A stretch of 44,871 bases of DNA from SIG480 sp045539475. Its GTDB lineage: Bacteria > Bacillota > Clostridia > Oscillospirales > JAAYXM01. The notes under the pieces were generated by a model, which did not search any database, was not told where the DNA came from, and saw only the letters and a program-made list of their open reading frames with translations. The position numbers and the translations under genes are program-made. Below, piece after piece: positions 1 through 8,591 of this stretch. How positions within the stretch are numbered: the stretch's first letter is position 1; each line of letters opens with the position of its first letter. The DNA lies in assembly GCA_045539475.1 (NCBI GenBank), contig JAZQFJ010000035.1:1-44871 (forward strand), in the 5' to 3' direction.

Positions 1-16
1 GTGTAACTAAATCCTC

Positions 17-38
17 AAATTCGGCTTCTGCCGAATTT
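17..38. terminator. Hairpin at left edge, possible terminator of an upstream gene
   Basis: A 9-bp perfect stem (AAATTCGGC / GCCGAATTT) with a TTCT tetraloop is followed by a short T-rich run on the plus strand. Its host gene would lie left of the window. The rest of 39-155 holds only a second hairpin (121-140, GGGCTGT/ACAGCCC) just beyond the araC stop, without a U-tract on the minus strand. Confidence 0.45.
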
Positions 39-155
39 TCAATTTACTTTCAAACTTCATACCATATACTTTTTCGATGTTATCTGCAAAAAAATATCAC
101 TTTTACACTTTATGCGGTCTGGGCTGTTTTGCTACAGCCCCATTAACATATTTAC

Positions 156-983
156 TTAAAACCTTATTTCTTCCGCGGTGCGGTAGTCCTTCGGGCTCAT
201 TTTATAGTTTTCTTTAAAATGGCGATTGAAGGAGGAAAGCGTGTTATATCCGACGTCAAATGCGATGTCGGATATTTTTCTGTCCGTGCGGCGGAGAAGA
301 ACGCTTGCCATACGAAGCCGCATTACAAGAAGATAGCGAAGGGGAGTCATGCCGGTAACCGTAACAAAGCAGCGGCGGAAATGCGTGAGGCTCATGCGGC
401 AGAGAGATGCAAGCGTTTCAACCTCGATGTTTTCCGGATAGTGCTGTGTGATATACTCAATTGCCGGATACACGGACGACAAACCGTCGCTGTATGTAAA
501 GAAGGTGGGCGCGTCTGCATTGAGCCTGCGTGCGCGTATGAGAAGAACGTCAAGCAACGCTGATGTTGCAAAGCTATAGCCGTCTGTGCGGGAGCTAAGC
601 TCATCTGTGACCAGATGCAGAAGCTGTTCCATAGCTTTGTCGTATACAATATTCGGAACAATATCTTCAGTCGGGAATGTCGTGATTTTCGTGTCGAAGG
701 CAAGGAACAGCCATAGACTTGGATGTGCATCAAGGCTCTGCGCAAAATGCGGTGTTCCCGGCGGAATAATCGAAACGTTGCCCTGTGCAAACGGAATCAT
801 TTTGTTCCCCATAAAGAAGATGCCCTGTCCCTCAAGGCATAAGCCGAATTCAAAATGGTTGTGAAATTGCATATCCTCAACCGTTTTGTATTTTTTTTCG
901 CATGTATAGTGAACTGCGGGAAAATCTTCGGGAAAGTCGATGACATTCAGTTTCCCCAGCAAAATATTATCTTTGGTGTTCAC
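156..983 (-). CDS. AraC-family transcriptional regulator with cupin sensor domain
   Basis: A 275-residue cytosolic DNA-binding regulator. Residues ~20-110 form an AraC-type cupin (HNHFEFGLCLEG, then IIPPGTPHFAQ, the usual ligand-pocket strands). Residues ~175-272 carry the double HTH, with the typical second-helix signature ISDIAFDVGYNTLSSFNRHFK and MSPKDYR at the end. The start is GTG at 983, with AGGTGA about 7 nt upstream on the minus strand. It is transcribed away from the kduI/kduD module across a 172-bp divergent region, so control of those genes by a uronate-derived inducer is a reasonable inference. The effector is not visible from sequence. Family assignment is secure, the target is not. 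Confidence 0.93.
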   Translation of the reverse strand: MNTKDNILLGKLNVIDFPEDFPAVHYTCEKKYKTVEDMQFHNHFEFGLCLEGQGIFFMGNKMIPFAQGNVSIIPPGTPHFAQSLDAHPSLWLFLAFDTKITTFPTEDIVPNIVYDKAMEQLLHLVTDELSSRTDGYSFATSALLDVLLIRARRLNADAPTFFTYSDGLSSVYPAIEYITQHYPENIEVETLASLCRMSLTHFRRCFVTVTGMTPLRYLLVMRLRMASVLLRRTDRKISDIAFDVGYNTLSSFNRHFKENYKMSPKDYRTAEEIRF

Positions 984-1076
984 AGATTCATCACCTCGTC
1001 TATAATTTTAACACACCTTATGCTGTAAGTAAAGAGCTTTTTGGCGTTTTTTGCACAGAAAAAAGTCTTTTCGGCA

Positions 1077-1105
1077 TAGATTTTTCTCAAAAAGAGTGGT
1101 ATGAT
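1077..1105 (+). promoter_or_regulatory. Extended -10 promoter for the kduI-kduD operon
   Basis: An extended -10 (TGG-TATGAT, TATGAT at 1100-1105) lies 50 nt before the kduI start. The -35 region about 17 nt upstream is weak, as expected for an extended -10 or an activator-dependent promoter. SD AAAAGGAGA (1137-1145) precedes ATG 1156 by 10 nt. Confidence 0.5.
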
Positions 1106-1155
1106 TTATAGTAATAAGGTATGTCCCACCAAAAGAGAAAAGGAGAAATACCTCT

Positions 1156-2781
1156 ATGGAAGTGAAAATAATTAACAAAAACGGAGATGTGCTGTTTTCG
1201 GAAAGCGCAAAGGAAATAGACGTTGTTTACGACGGCGTTTACGAAGAAGGCACAAAGATATGCATCTCGGCTCCGCTTTGCGAATTTATCAAAATTCAGC
1301 TTGATTCAACGCTTGGTGATGCGATTATATACAACCCGCAGGGCAGGCTGGAGTATGAAATTCCGTTCGGAAACTTGCGTAAGATGTATTCGGAATATTC
1401 TTTTGCCGGACGTGGCCACAAAATTCAGGTAAGTGAGCCGACGGAAGAGGAGATTTACGGAACGCGAAATATCGCGCTTAATCCGTATGATGTCCGTGGT
1501 CAGAAGAAATATTTCCCGCATGCATCTGCAAATCTCGTAACGCGTGATAATCCGACGTTCTTTGAGCGCAACGCGATAGACGGTATGCGCGAAAATATCG
1601 GTCACGGACCGTATCCGTTCCACTCATGGGCGGGTGGCGCACGAGAGGATCTTGAATATAAGCTTGATTTCGGCGCACCGGTAGAGATAGAAAAGCTTGT
1701 GTTCTATCTCCGCGCGGATTTCCCGCACGATACATACTGGAAGAGCGTTGACGTTATTTTCGACGGCGGAGAGGTTCATACCGCCGAATTTGAAAAGACC
1801 GAAAAAGGACAGGAGCTTGTTCTGCCCGAGGTAATAAAAACCAAAACTGTCAATCTCAAAAACTTCCGTCAGGCAACATTCCCGCTTTCGTGGGCGGCGC
1901 TTACGGAGGTTGAGGTTTACGGAAAATATATCAAGGAGGATTTAAGTAAAATGGAAATCAGAAACGCATCAAACCCGCGCGACATGAAGCACTACACAAC
2001 TGAACGCCTTCGTGAAGAGTTCCACATTTCAAAGCTCTTTACAAAGGATAACATCCGTATGGTTTACAGCCATATCGACAGAATTATTACAGCAGGCGCA
2101 ATGCCGATTTATCAGGAGCTTCGCCTTGAGGCAGGTAAGGAGCTTGCGGCAGACTACTTCCTCGAGCGCCGCGAGATGGGTTGCATCAACATTGGCGGCA
2201 AGGGTATCATCACCGTTGACGGTGTTGAGTATGAGATGAACCCGCGCGACGGTATTTACATCGGCCGCGGCAATCGCGAAATCACATTTAAGTGTGTTGA
2301 CGAAAATGACCCGCCGAAGTTTTACATCTCTTCCTGTCCGGCTCATAAGGAATATCCGACAGTGAAGATTGACATCACAAAGGCAAAGAAGGTTCCCTGC
2401 GGAAGTCCGGAAGAGTGCAATCACCGCGTTATCAACCAGTACATCCACCCCGAGGTTATGCAGAGCTGTCAGCTTGCAATGGGTCTTACCAACCTCGAGA
2501 CGGGTTCCAACTGGAACACAATGCCGTGCCACACCCACGACCGTCGTATGGAGGTTTATCTCTACCTCGATATGCAGGAGGACGATGTTGTTTTCCATAT
2601 GATGGGCGAGCCGAATGAGACACGTCACATCGTTATGAGAAATGAAGAAGCTGTCATCAGCCCGAGCTGGTCAATCCACGCCGGCGTTGGCACACGTGCA
2701 TACTCATTCATCTGGGCAATGTGCGGAGAAAATCAGGAATTTACCGATATGGACCATGTCGGAATGAAGGAGTTGTTCTAA
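1156..2781 (+). CDS. kduI: Discoidin-like carbohydrate-binding domain fused to KduI (5-keto-4-deoxyuronate isomerase)
   Basis: A 541-residue protein made of two normally separate proteins. Residues 1-265 have no signal peptide: a small beta region (1-~100), then a discoidin/F5-8C-like domain (~104-258, NIALNPYDV through ALTEVEVYGK). Residues 266-541 are a complete KduI of 276 residues, matching the family's usual ~278. The metal-site motif CHTHDRRMEVYLY (His-x-His-x4-Glu) and the late SIHAGVG histidine are intact. KduI interconverts 5-keto-4-deoxyuronate and 3-deoxy-hexulosonate in the unsaturated-uronate branch of pectin and glycosaminoglycan catabolism. kduD follows after one base. An AAGGAGGA lies ideally placed before codon 266, so free KduI may also be made. 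The N-terminal ligand is unknown; binding a uronate-type sugar is an inference. Confidence 0.9.
   Translation: MEVKIINKNGDVLFSESAKEIDVVYDGVYEEGTKICISAPLCEFIKIQLDSTLGDAIIYNPQGRLEYEIPFGNLRKMYSEYSFAGRGHKIQVSEPTEEEIYGTRNIALNPYDVRGQKKYFPHASANLVTRDNPTFFERNAIDGMRENIGHGPYPFHSWAGGAREDLEYKLDFGAPVEIEKLVFYLRADFPHDTYWKSVDVIFDGGEVHTAEFEKTEKGQELVLPEVIKTKTVNLKNFRQATFPLSWAALTEVEVYGKYIKEDLSKMEIRNASNPRDMKHYTTERLREEFHISKLFTKDNIRMVYSHIDRIITAGAMPIYQELRLEAGKELAADYFLERREMGCINIGGKGIITVDGVEYEMNPRDGIYIGRGNREITFKCVDENDPPKFYISSCPAHKEYPTVKIDITKAKKVPCGSPEECNHRVINQYIHPEVMQSCQLAMGLTNLETGSNWNTMPCHTHDRRMEVYLYLDMQEDDVVFHMMGEPNETRHIVMRNEEAVISPSWSIHAGVGTRAYSFIWAMCGENQEFTDMDHVGMKELF
1933..1953 (+). promoter_or_regulatory. Internal ribosome-binding site and ATG for free KduI
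   Basis: AAGGAGGA at 1933-1940 stands 10 nt before an in-frame ATG at 1951, exactly where canonical KduI begins (MEIRNASNPRDMKHY). The codon TAT at 1927-1929, after GGA AAA, differs by one base from a TAA stop. The fusion may therefore have come from loss of the stop of the first gene. Confidence 0.7.
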
Positions 2782-2782
2782 A

Positions 2783-3577
2783 ATGAATAATATGTTTGAT
2801 CTCACAGGTAAGGTTGCTCTCGTAACGGGCGCATCCTACGGTATCGGTTATGCACTTGCAAAGGGCTTTGCAAATGCAGGTGCAAAAATCGTTTTCAACG
2901 ATATCAATCAGGAGCTTGTAGACAAAGGTCTCGCTTCCTACAAAGCTGACGGCATTGATGCAAAAGGCTATGTCTGCGACGTAACAGACGAAGAAGCAGT
3001 CAACGAGCTCGTTGCAAAGATTGAGAAGGAAGTCGGCATTATTGATATCCTTGTAAACAACGCAGGCATCATCAAGAGAATCCCGATGTGCGAAATGAGC
3101 GCAGCTGATTTCCGCAAGGTTATCGATGTTGACCTCAATGCTCCGTTTATCGTATCAAAGGCGGTTATCCCGTCTATGATCAAAAAGGGACACGGCAAGA
3201 TTATCAACATTTGCTCAATGATGAGTGAGCTTGGCCGTGAGACTGTTTCGGCTTACGCTGCTGCAAAGGGCGGACTTAAGATGCTTACACGCAACATCTG
3301 CTCAGAGTACGGCGAATTCAACATCCAGTGCAACGGCATCGGACCGGGTTACATTGAAACTCCGCAGACAGCCCCGCTTCGTGAGAAGCAGCCGGACGGC
3401 AGCCGTCATCCGTTTGACCAGTTCATCGTTGCGAAGACTCCGGCAGCACGCTGGGGAAAACCTGAGGAGCTTGTCGGACCTGCAGTTTTCCTTGCATCCG
3501 ATGCTTCTAATTTCGTAAACGGCCACGTTCTCTACGTAGACGGCGGAATCCTTGCTTACATCGGCAAACAACCGTAA
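2783..3577 (+). CDS. kduD: SDR oxidoreductase, KduD / gluconate 5-dehydrogenase type
   Basis: A 264-residue short-chain dehydrogenase. The Rossmann motif TGASYGIG is at 15-22, NNAG at 92-95, catalytic Ser145, and Tyr158-x3-Lys162 in SAYAAAKGG. The whole chain, including FVNGHVLYVDGGILAYIGKQP at the C terminus, strongly resembles streptococcal gluconate 5-dehydrogenase/DhuD-type enzymes. In uronate catabolism these reduce 3-deoxy-hexulosonate to 2-keto-3-deoxygluconate with NAD(P)H. It starts one base after the kduI stop, so translation is coupled, and sits directly after the isomerase step. A 5-ketogluconate reductase role cannot be excluded from sequence alone. The operon ends at a strong hairpin. 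Confidence 0.9.
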   Translation: MNNMFDLTGKVALVTGASYGIGYALAKGFANAGAKIVFNDINQELVDKGLASYKADGIDAKGYVCDVTDEEAVNELVAKIEKEVGIIDILVNNAGIIKRIPMCEMSAADFRKVIDVDLNAPFIVSKAVIPSMIKKGHGKIINICSMMSELGRETVSAYAAAKGGLKMLTRNICSEYGEFNIQCNGIGPGYIETPQTAPLREKQPDGSRHPFDQFIVAKTPAARWGKPEELVGPAVFLASDASNFVNGHVLYVDGGILAYIGKQP

Positions 3578-3583
3578 AAAATA

Positions 3584-3609
3584 TGCCGCGTGCTTTTTGG
3601 CACGCGGCA
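3584..3609. terminator. Bidirectional terminator between kduD and the creatininase gene
   Basis: A 10-bp perfect stem (TGCCGCGTGC / GCACGCGGCA), loop TTTTTG, is followed by TTTTAATTTT on the plus strand and preceded by an A-run, so it can serve both convergent genes. Confidence 0.85.
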
Positions 3610-3624
3610 GTTTTAATTTTATGA

Positions 3625-4521
3625 TTATTCAAAATATGATTTATCGTGGTAGGATTTTTTGGCATGCTCGAGAAGAATGGTATCTTCCTTAAATGCCTTA
3701 TATGCCTTTGCGAGCTTTTCACTTGCAAGACGTGCAGCGGCTTCTGCGATGCGCTCGTTCATGTCAATCGGGTCATGACCGGAGAACCAGTTCGGGTACT
3801 TAATTTCCCAACCGCCATCGGCGATATTTACGCCGGCATCAGCAAGGTTTTGAAGCTCCGGAATCTCAAGCGGAAGTCCGCTTTCGATGCCGAGACGATC
3901 GAGATGTACGGACTCCGGTGCCGCTGCCATAATAAGCGCGGTTTCGCCGAAGCAGGCGTGCCCAAGCAAAATGTTTTCTCTGTAAAGGCGGAGAATAATC
4001 TCTTCATCCTCGGGGGTAAGCTCGGAAATTGAGCCTGAGCCCTTTTCGAGAAGAAGCTCTGCCATACCGTAGGGAGCGACTTTTATATCGACCTTTGTCC
4101 ATGCAAAAACTGCTTTGTGTGGCTTCATATTCCAGTTTCGGGAAAATTGGTTGAGCCAATGAGTGTTTCCACCGTGGGAATTGGCAACAAGAATTTTAGT
4201 GAACCCGTTCGCGGCAATTTCGTCACAAAGCTGCTCAAGAAGAGTCATTTGCATACGGACATCAAGGCAAACTGTTCCGTCCGGACGCTCTGCATGAGTA
4301 CCTCTCGGAACATCACCGAAGGTAAAATCGGGGAAGATGCAGACCGTTTCAAGCTGAGAAGCACGGTGTGCTATGTAGCTGCCCTTAACTATATCGGTGC
4401 CGAGCGGGAGATGAAGCCCATGCTTTTCAATGCATCCCATAGGGATAACGCAAACCTTTTCGGATGCTTCGCGCAGTGCGGCAAAATTCTCGCTTGTGGT
4501 ATAAAGCCATCTTGTTTCCAT
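3625..4521 (-). CDS. Creatininase-family amidohydrolase
   Basis: A 298-residue metal-dependent hydrolase of the creatininase/FAPy-deformylase/MftE superfamily. The signature GCIEKHGLHLPLGTD supplies Glu32, His34, His37 and Asp43 as metal or active-site residues. NSHGGN (~114-119) is the second conserved motif. No signal peptide is seen. The family splits small cyclic or linear amides, but members are too diverse to name a substrate. It is convergent with the kdu operon and divergent from pncB, with its own promoter. No link to uronate catabolism is proven. SD AAGGAG lies 10 nt before ATG 4521. The family call is firm; true creatininase activity is unlikely to be predictable. Confidence 0.88.
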   Translation of the reverse strand: METRWLYTTSENFAALREASEKVCVIPMGCIEKHGLHLPLGTDIVKGSYIAHRASQLETVCIFPDFTFGDVPRGTHAERPDGTVCLDVRMQMTLLEQLCDEIAANGFTKILVANSHGGNTHWLNQFSRNWNMKPHKAVFAWTKVDIKVAPYGMAELLLEKGSGSISELTPEDEEIILRLYRENILLGHACFGETALIMAAAPESVHLDRLGIESGLPLEIPELQNLADAGVNIADGGWEIKYPNWFSGHDPIDMNERIAEAAARLASEKLAKAYKAFKEDTILLEHAKKSYHDKSYFE

Positions 4522-4551
4522 TAGAATTCGCTCCTTGCATATTTTTTATAT

Positions 4552-4580
4552 AGTATATCACAAATACTAAGCAATTTCAA
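4552..4580 (-). promoter_or_regulatory. Sigma-A-type promoter for the creatininase gene
   Basis: Read on the minus strand: TTGAAA (4580-4575), a 17-nt spacer, TATACT (4557-4552), about 30 nt before the start codon. Confidence 0.75.
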
Positions 4581-4630
4581 GGAAAAAAGGCAGATGAAAA
4601 AATGTGCAGATGAGAAAAAATTTATTCCTC

Positions 4631-4659
4631 TTGATAAAATGCGCGGACAGTGGTAAAAT
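4631..4659 (+). promoter_or_regulatory. Sigma-A-type promoter for pncB
   Basis: TTGATA (4631-4636), a 17-nt spacer, TAAAAT (4654-4659). Transcription would begin near 4666, which rules out the upstream GTG at 4650 as the start of pncB and supports ATG 4689 with AGGAG at 4676-4680. Confidence 0.78.
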
Positions 4660-4688
4660 ATTCTTATCATCATACAGGAGAAAAAGAT

Positions 4689-6125
4689 ATGAAAAAAGAC
4701 ATAAACTTAACCATGCTCATGGATTTTTATGAGCTTACGATGGCAAAGGGTTATTTTTCAAACGGAATGAAGGATACGGTAACGTATTTTGATATGTTTT
4801 TCCGCAAGATTCCCGACGGCGGCGGCTTTGCGATAATGGCGGGCGTGGAGCAGCTTGTCGATTATCTCAGAACACTTAAGTTTAACGATGAGGATATAGA
4901 GTATCTGCGCTCGAAGAAGATTTTTGATGAAGAATTCCTTTCTTATCTGCGTGATTTTAAATTCACCTGTGATGTGTGGGCAGTGCCGGAGGGAACGCCC
5001 ATTTTCCCGGGAGAGCCGATTGTTGTTGTGCGAGGTCCGGCGATAGAGGCGCAGATGATTGAAACTATGGTTCTTCTCACGATAAACCACCAGAGCCTTA
5101 TTGCAACGAAGTCTAATCGCATCGTCCGTGCGGCACAGGGGCGTCCGGTTATGGAGTTTGGCTCACGCCGTGCTCAAGGGTATGACGGCGCAATCTACGG
5201 TGCCCGCGCTGCGTATATCGGCGGATGTACGGGAACGGCGTGCACGATATCGGAACGTGATTTCGGCGTTCCGGCTACCGGAACAATGGCGCACAGCTGG
5301 ATTCAGATGTTCCCGACAGAGCTTGATGCTTTCCGCGCATATGCACGCACATATCCGGATAATTGCGCTTTCCTTGTGGATACGTATAATGTTTTAAAAT
5401 CCGGCATACCAAACGCGATAAAGGTTTTTGATGAAGAGCTGAAACCGCGCGGATGCCGCCCGAAGAGCATCCGTATCGACAGCGGAGATATGACTTATCT
5501 TTCAAAGAAAGCGCGCAAGATGCTCGATGATGCCGGATATCCCGATTGTAAAATTATTGCATCCAACGCACTTGATGAATACATCATCCGTGATATTATT
5601 ATGCAGGGGGCACAGATAGATATTTTCGGAGTTGGCGAGCGGCTTATCACCTCGCGCAGTGAGCCGGTTTTCGGCGGAGTGTACAAGCTTGTCGGTGTTG
5701 AGTCAGACGGCGAAATAATCCCGAAAATCAAGCTTTCCGAGAATATCGAGAAAATCACGCTCCCAGGCTTTAAGCAGGTGTGGCGCCTTTTCGACAACGA
5801 AAGCGGAAAAGCAATGGCAGATGTTATTACGCTCCATGACGAGGTTATAGAGAGCAATGTACCGTATGAGCTTTTCCATCCTGAGCATACGTGGAAGCGT
5901 AAAACGATTGAAAACTTCACGGCGCGCCCGCTTCTTGAGAAGATTTACGACAAGGGACAGTGTGTATATAAAGACCGCACGATTGAAGAAATCCGCGACT
6001 ACTGTGAGCAATCGACGGATGAGCTGTGGGCTGAGGTTTGCCGCTTTGAAAATCCGCACAAGTATATTGTTGACCTGTCCGAAAAGCTCTGGACTGTCCG
6101 CAAAAACCTTCTTGATGCGCATTAA
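4689..6125 (+). CDS. pncB: Nicotinate phosphoribosyltransferase
   Basis: A 478-residue cytosolic enzyme that joins nicotinate to PRPP (with ATP hydrolysis) to give nicotinate mononucleotide in NAD salvage. The family core is present: LMDFYELTMAKGY at the N terminus, GSRRAQG, TGTMAHSWIQMF containing the conserved His, and IRIDSGDM with NALDEYII and FGVGERLITS forming the phosphoribosyl-binding barrel. Length matches the Gram-positive type (~480). ATG 4689 was chosen because a promoter covers 4631-4659 and AGGAG sits 8 nt upstream; a longer GTG start overlaps the -10 box. It is transcribed alone, ending at a hairpin shared with metH. Confidence 0.95.
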   Translation: MKKDINLTMLMDFYELTMAKGYFSNGMKDTVTYFDMFFRKIPDGGGFAIMAGVEQLVDYLRTLKFNDEDIEYLRSKKIFDEEFLSYLRDFKFTCDVWAVPEGTPIFPGEPIVVVRGPAIEAQMIETMVLLTINHQSLIATKSNRIVRAAQGRPVMEFGSRRAQGYDGAIYGARAAYIGGCTGTACTISERDFGVPATGTMAHSWIQMFPTELDAFRAYARTYPDNCAFLVDTYNVLKSGIPNAIKVFDEELKPRGCRPKSIRIDSGDMTYLSKKARKMLDDAGYPDCKIIASNALDEYIIRDIIMQGAQIDIFGVGERLITSRSEPVFGGVYKLVGVESDGEIIPKIKLSENIEKITLPGFKQVWRLFDNESGKAMADVITLHDEVIESNVPYELFHPEHTWKRKTIENFTARPLLEKIYDKGQCVYKDRTIEEIRDYCEQSTDELWAEVCRFENPHKYIVDLSEKLWTVRKNLLDAH

Positions 6126-6140
6126 TTAAACGAAATATGA

Positions 6141-6179
6141 AAGTGTTTGCAGCAAAATGCATTTTTGTTGCAAACACTT
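6141..6179. terminator. Bidirectional terminator between pncB and metH
   Basis: An 11-bp outer stem (AAGTGTTTGCA / TGCAAACACTT) encloses an A/T-rich inner stem (GCAAAA / TTTTTG). A T-run (GTTTTTTA) follows on the plus strand. Confidence 0.75.
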
Positions 6180-6185
6180 AGTTTT

Positions 6186-8591
6186 TTATTCTTCGGAGGA
6201 TATTTCTTCAAGCCGGCGCACTGCGCTCATCGCATCGGGAGCATAGAAGTCTGCACCGATTTTTTCGGCATACTCTGCCGTGAGTACCGCGCCGCCGACA
6301 ATTATCTTGCACCATGGCGCACATTTTCGCAGAAGCTTTATTGTTTCTTCCATTGCAGGAACGGTGGTTGTCATAAGGGCAGAAAGCCCGACATACGGCG
6401 CGTGAAGCTCGCAGACCTTTTCGGCAATTTCTCCGGGTGCGACATCACGACCGAGGTCAATAACACCGTAGCCGTAATTTTCAAGAAGAAGCTTTACTAT
6501 GTTTTTTCCGATGTCGTGGATATCTCCATGTACCGTAGCAAGGACGAATTTTGCCTTTGACGGTGCATTTTCACCGTCTGACTGCATTGCGCCTTTGATT
6601 TTCTCAAACGCGCTCTTTGCCGCTTCGGCGCTCATAAGAAGCTGGGGGAGATATACTGTTTTATTCTCAAAGCCGCGTCCTACGGTGTCAAGTGCCGGAA
6701 TTATTTCGTTTGTGACAATATCAAGAGGGGGCATCTGCTCAAGGAGAGATGCGCAGACCTGCCCTGCTTTGTCACGAAGTCCGCGGATTATGGCCTCTGA
6801 AAGCTCGGATTTAAACTCAGCCTCATCTTTTTTTGCCGTAGCTGTGGCTGGGGAAGGCGCAGTGATGAAGCTTTCTGCCGCAGAAATATAATCCGCACAG
6901 TTTTCGTCAAGTCCATAAAGTGCGCGGTAGGTATAATATACTTTCATCATATCCTGTGAATACGGATTCATTATTGCGGCGGAAAGTCCGTTTTCAAGAG
7001 CAAGAGCAAAAAACGTTCCGTTTATCGCATCGCGGTTAGGAAGTCCGAAGGATACATTTGAGACACCGAGAGAGGTGTGAACTCCAAGCTCGTTCTTTAT
7101 ACGATTGAGAGAACGAAGCGTTGTGATCGCGGCAGAGGAATCCGCGCTTATCGTCATAGCGAGTGTGTCGAAGACAATATCCTTTTTTGAGATGCCGTAG
7201 CTTTCGGCGACAGAAAGGATTTTTTCAGCAATTGTAAAGCGCTCATCTGCCGTTTCGGGAATCCCGTTTTCATCGAGCGTCAGCGCAACGACAACACCGC
7301 CGTATTTCTTCACGAGCGGGAAGACAGCTTTCATGCTCTCATCTTTGCCGTTGACGGAATTAATCATTGCCTTTCCGTTATAACGCCGAAGCGCGCTTTC
7401 CATAGCCTCGGTATCTGAAGTATCAATCTGTAAAGGTAGGTCAAGTATCGCCTGAAGCCCGCACACCGTATCTGTAAGCATTCTTTTTTCGTCGATATCC
7501 GGAATACCAACGTTGACATCAAGAACATGAACGCCGCGCTCCTCTTGGTTTACGCCCTCGGTGAGGATGTAATTCATATCGTTTTCAAGAAGTGCCTGCT
7601 TAAAGCGCTTTTTTCCTGTGGGGTTGATGCGCTCGCCAATGAGAATCGGATCGTTTCCGAATGTTACCGCGTGGGTATACGATGAAATTACAGTCAGATT
7701 TTTCTCAGCAACTGCGACGGGCGCGATGCCCTTTGTTTTTTCTACGACCTTTTTTATATATTCAGGCGTTGTGCCGCAGCAGCCACCTGCAACGCGCACG
7801 CCGAGCTTTATAAGCTCTGCAACCACGTCGGAAAACTCGTCTGCATCAACATTGAAAATGGTTTTGCCGTTTACTGTTTTCGGAAGTCCTGCATTTGGCT
7901 GGAAAACAACAGGAACAGATGCAACGGCAAGAAGCTCTTCCATAACACCGCGAAGCTCGCGCGGACCGAGAGAACAGTTTGCACCGATAACATCCGCACC
8001 CATGCCTTCAAGCAACGCAACCATTGCAGCAGGAGATGCCCCTGTCATAAGCTTTCCGTCCGCGCCGTAAGCATTTGAGACGATAACGGGAAGGTCACAG
8101 CTTTCCTTTACTGCAAGAAGCGCCGCCTTTGTCTCGTAGCTGTCGTTCATAGTTTCTATTATAACAAGGTCTGCACCGTGCTTTGCGCCGAGACGCACGG
8201 TTTTCGCAAAAAGCTTTACTGCATCTTCAAAATCAAGGTCACCAAGCGGAGAAAGAAGCTTGCCGGAAGGACCGATATCCAGCGCAATGAATTTTTCCTG
8301 TGAGGAAGCGCTTTCTTTTTTTGCACGGCGCGCATTTGAAAGTGCGGCACTGATTATTTCTTCAAGCTCGGCATCGTCAAACTTCAGCGCATTGGCACCG
8401 AAGGTGTTGGCGGTCACAACATTGCTCCCCGCATCAAAGTATGCCTTGTGGATATCGCATATGATGTCAGGATGAGCTATGTTCCAACGCTCGGGAAACT
8501 CGCCGGGGAGCAGTCCTTTTGCCTGAAGAAGCGTTCCCATACCGCCGTCGAGATAAACAATATTATTTCTTAAAAATTCTGAAAAGTTCAT
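6186..8591 (-). CDS. metH: Cobalamin-dependent methionine synthase core (lacks activation domain)
   Basis: An 801-residue protein in the family order. The homocysteine S-methyltransferase barrel is at ~1-285, with zinc ligands Cys206 (GANCSLGP), Cys271 and Cys272 (GGCCGT). The pterin-binding barrel spans ~310-560 (ILIGERINPTGKKRF), the B12 cap ~590-665, and the B12-binding Rossmann domain ~675-801 with VHGDIHDIG, His692 being the lower cobalt ligand. It transfers the methyl of 5-methyl-THF to homocysteine. The fourth, S-adenosylmethionine-binding reactivation domain of E. coli-type MetH is absent and is encoded by the gene just upstream, which overlaps by 4 nt. Similar split systems are known in other anaerobes such as Thermotoga. 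Confidence 0.95.
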   Translation of the reverse strand: MNFSEFLRNNIVYLDGGMGTLLQAKGLLPGEFPERWNIAHPDIICDIHKAYFDAGSNVVTANTFGANALKFDDAELEEIISAALSNARRAKKESASSQEKFIALDIGPSGKLLSPLGDLDFEDAVKLFAKTVRLGAKHGADLVIIETMNDSYETKAALLAVKESCDLPVIVSNAYGADGKLMTGASPAAMVALLEGMGADVIGANCSLGPRELRGVMEELLAVASVPVVFQPNAGLPKTVNGKTIFNVDADEFSDVVAELIKLGVRVAGGCCGTTPEYIKKVVEKTKGIAPVAVAEKNLTVISSYTHAVTFGNDPILIGERINPTGKKRFKQALLENDMNYILTEGVNQEERGVHVLDVNVGIPDIDEKRMLTDTVCGLQAILDLPLQIDTSDTEAMESALRRYNGKAMINSVNGKDESMKAVFPLVKKYGGVVVALTLDENGIPETADERFTIAEKILSVAESYGISKKDIVFDTLAMTISADSSAAITTLRSLNRIKNELGVHTSLGVSNVSFGLPNRDAINGTFFALALENGLSAAIMNPYSQDMMKVYYTYRALYGLDENCADYISAAESFITAPSPATATAKKDEAEFKSELSEAIIRGLRDKAGQVCASLLEQMPPLDIVTNEIIPALDTVGRGFENKTVYLPQLLMSAEAAKSAFEKIKGAMQSDGENAPSKAKFVLATVHGDIHDIGKNIVKLLLENYGYGVIDLGRDVAPGEIAEKVCELHAPYVGLSALMTTTVPAMEETIKLLRKCAPWCKIIVGGAVLTAEYAEKIGADFYAPDAMSAVRRLEEISSEE

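Noticed and set aside
121..140. Terminator for the AraC gene
   Set aside because: The hairpin GGGCTGT/ACAGCCC is real but no U-run follows on the minus strand, so termination is unsupported.
219..563. Open frame of 114 residues opposite the AraC gene
   Set aside because: Low-complexity, antisense to a well-supported gene, no SD or family match; a shadow.
2029..2628. 199-residue minus-strand frame inside kduI
   Set aside because: Lies fully opposite the KduI coding region with no recognisable domain or RBS.
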